NCBI GenBank assembly: GCA_017880745.1
Contig: JADGRR010000171.1
Location: 1-6,452, forward strand
From: Burkholderiales bacterium
GTDB taxonomy: Bacteria > Pseudomonadota > Gammaproteobacteria > Burkholderiales > SG8-39
DNA length: 6,452 bases
Reading direction: 5' to 3'
Within the stretch, counting starts at the first letter, position 1, and every line of letters begins with the position of its first letter. The notes under the pieces were generated by a model. That model did not search any database and was not told the origin of the DNA. It saw only the letters and a list, made by a program, of their open reading frames with translations. The translations under genes were made by a program, and so were the position numbers. Positions 6,112 to 6,452 of the stretch are shown here, in pieces.

Positions 6112-6452
6112 TCACGGCACGACCTCGAAAGTGAAATCACCGTCGGTAACGTGCGTATCCGCGGATAACACGTGCCAGAGCACGCGGTAGATGCCATTGG
6201 CAAGCGGTGGAACGCTGACCCTGATCTGCGCCGAATCGCCGCGGTCGACCTGCTTATCCCTTCTATCCACTTGTCTGCCGCTATTGTCCAGCACCTTCAC
6301 TGTGCTGAACGCGGGTTCGAGCGGCGCGGTAAACCGCAACCTGATCTCGGTGGGCGGCCCATGGACGGTGCTGCCAACGGCGGGCCTCGCCTGATCAAGG
6401 AATGCGTGCGCGTAGGCCTGGCCGCAGCACGTTTGCAACGCAACGCACAGCG
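6112..6452 (-). CDS. copC: CopC copper-binding periplasmic protein (5' end missing)
   Basis: This is the C-terminal part of a CopC-family beta-barrel copper chaperone. The reading frame stays open to the window edge, so the true start and the first part of the signal peptide lie outside. The visible signal-peptide end is LCVALQTCCGQAYA, and cleavage after AYA gives a mature protein of 98 residues starting HAFLDQARPAVGS. Mature His1, Asp84 and His86 (SADTH) match the known Cu(II) site of the family. The mature part has no methionine, so the Met-rich Cu(I) site of PcoC-type proteins is absent and a Cu(II)-only type is expected. The segment QVDRRDK-QVDRGDS at about 46-59 is a small internal repeat. 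It precedes the CopD fusion by 28 nt and is surely in its operon. A TTG within the visible part is not taken as the start, because it would cut the signal peptide. Confidence 0.9.
   Translation of the reverse strand, partial: LCVALQTCCGQAYAHAFLDQARPAVGSTVHGPPTEIRLRFTAPLEPAFSTVKVLDNSGRQVDRRDKQVDRGDSAQIRVSVPPLANGIYRVLWHVLSADTHVTDGDFTFEVVP

Noticed and set aside
6084..6203. Longer copD-fusion start at 6203
   Set aside because: The added 40 residues overlap copC and look non-coding; the first membrane helix begins right at the GTG at 6083.

Overview
The window comes from a high-GC proteobacterium. The style of the PEP carboxylase and of the YcbL/GloC hydrolase suggests the Betaproteobacteria or a nearby Gammaproteobacteria lineage. 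This is judged by eye from the proteins; no database search was run. All four supported genes lie on the minus strand, so the natural reading order is from right to left.

Right side (6452 to 4074): a copper-handling pair. A copC gene, cut off at its 5' end by the window edge, encodes a secreted CopC whose mature form appears to begin with the copper-binding histidine. Twenty-eight bases after its stop comes a large fused gene: a CopD-like membrane domain, two extra membrane segments, a c-type cytochrome domain (one CXXCH), a thioredoxin/peroxiredoxin-like domain with no cysteine, and a short His/Asp tail. This multi-domain protein is the most unusual object in the window. CopC would bind Cu(II) in the periplasm and CopD would handle it at the inner membrane. 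The attached cytochrome suggests that electron transfer is linked to copper handling or sensing; that last step is inference.

Middle (4073 to 3725): about 350 bases without a convincing gene. It holds a perfect 18-bp palindrome, a possible -10 element in front of gloC, and two weak small reading frames.

Left side (3724 to 277): gloC (a zinc metallo-beta-lactamase-fold, type II glyoxalase-like hydrolase) followed 16 bases later by ppc (PEP carboxylase). They look like one transcription unit of central-metabolism housekeeping genes. A probable rho-independent terminator lies about 127 bases after the ppc stop.

Left edge (276 to 1): non-coding as far as can be seen, with the terminator and a degenerate tandem repeat of about 36 bases that may continue beyond the window. 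No RNA genes, CRISPR arrays, insertion sequences or phage genes were recognised.
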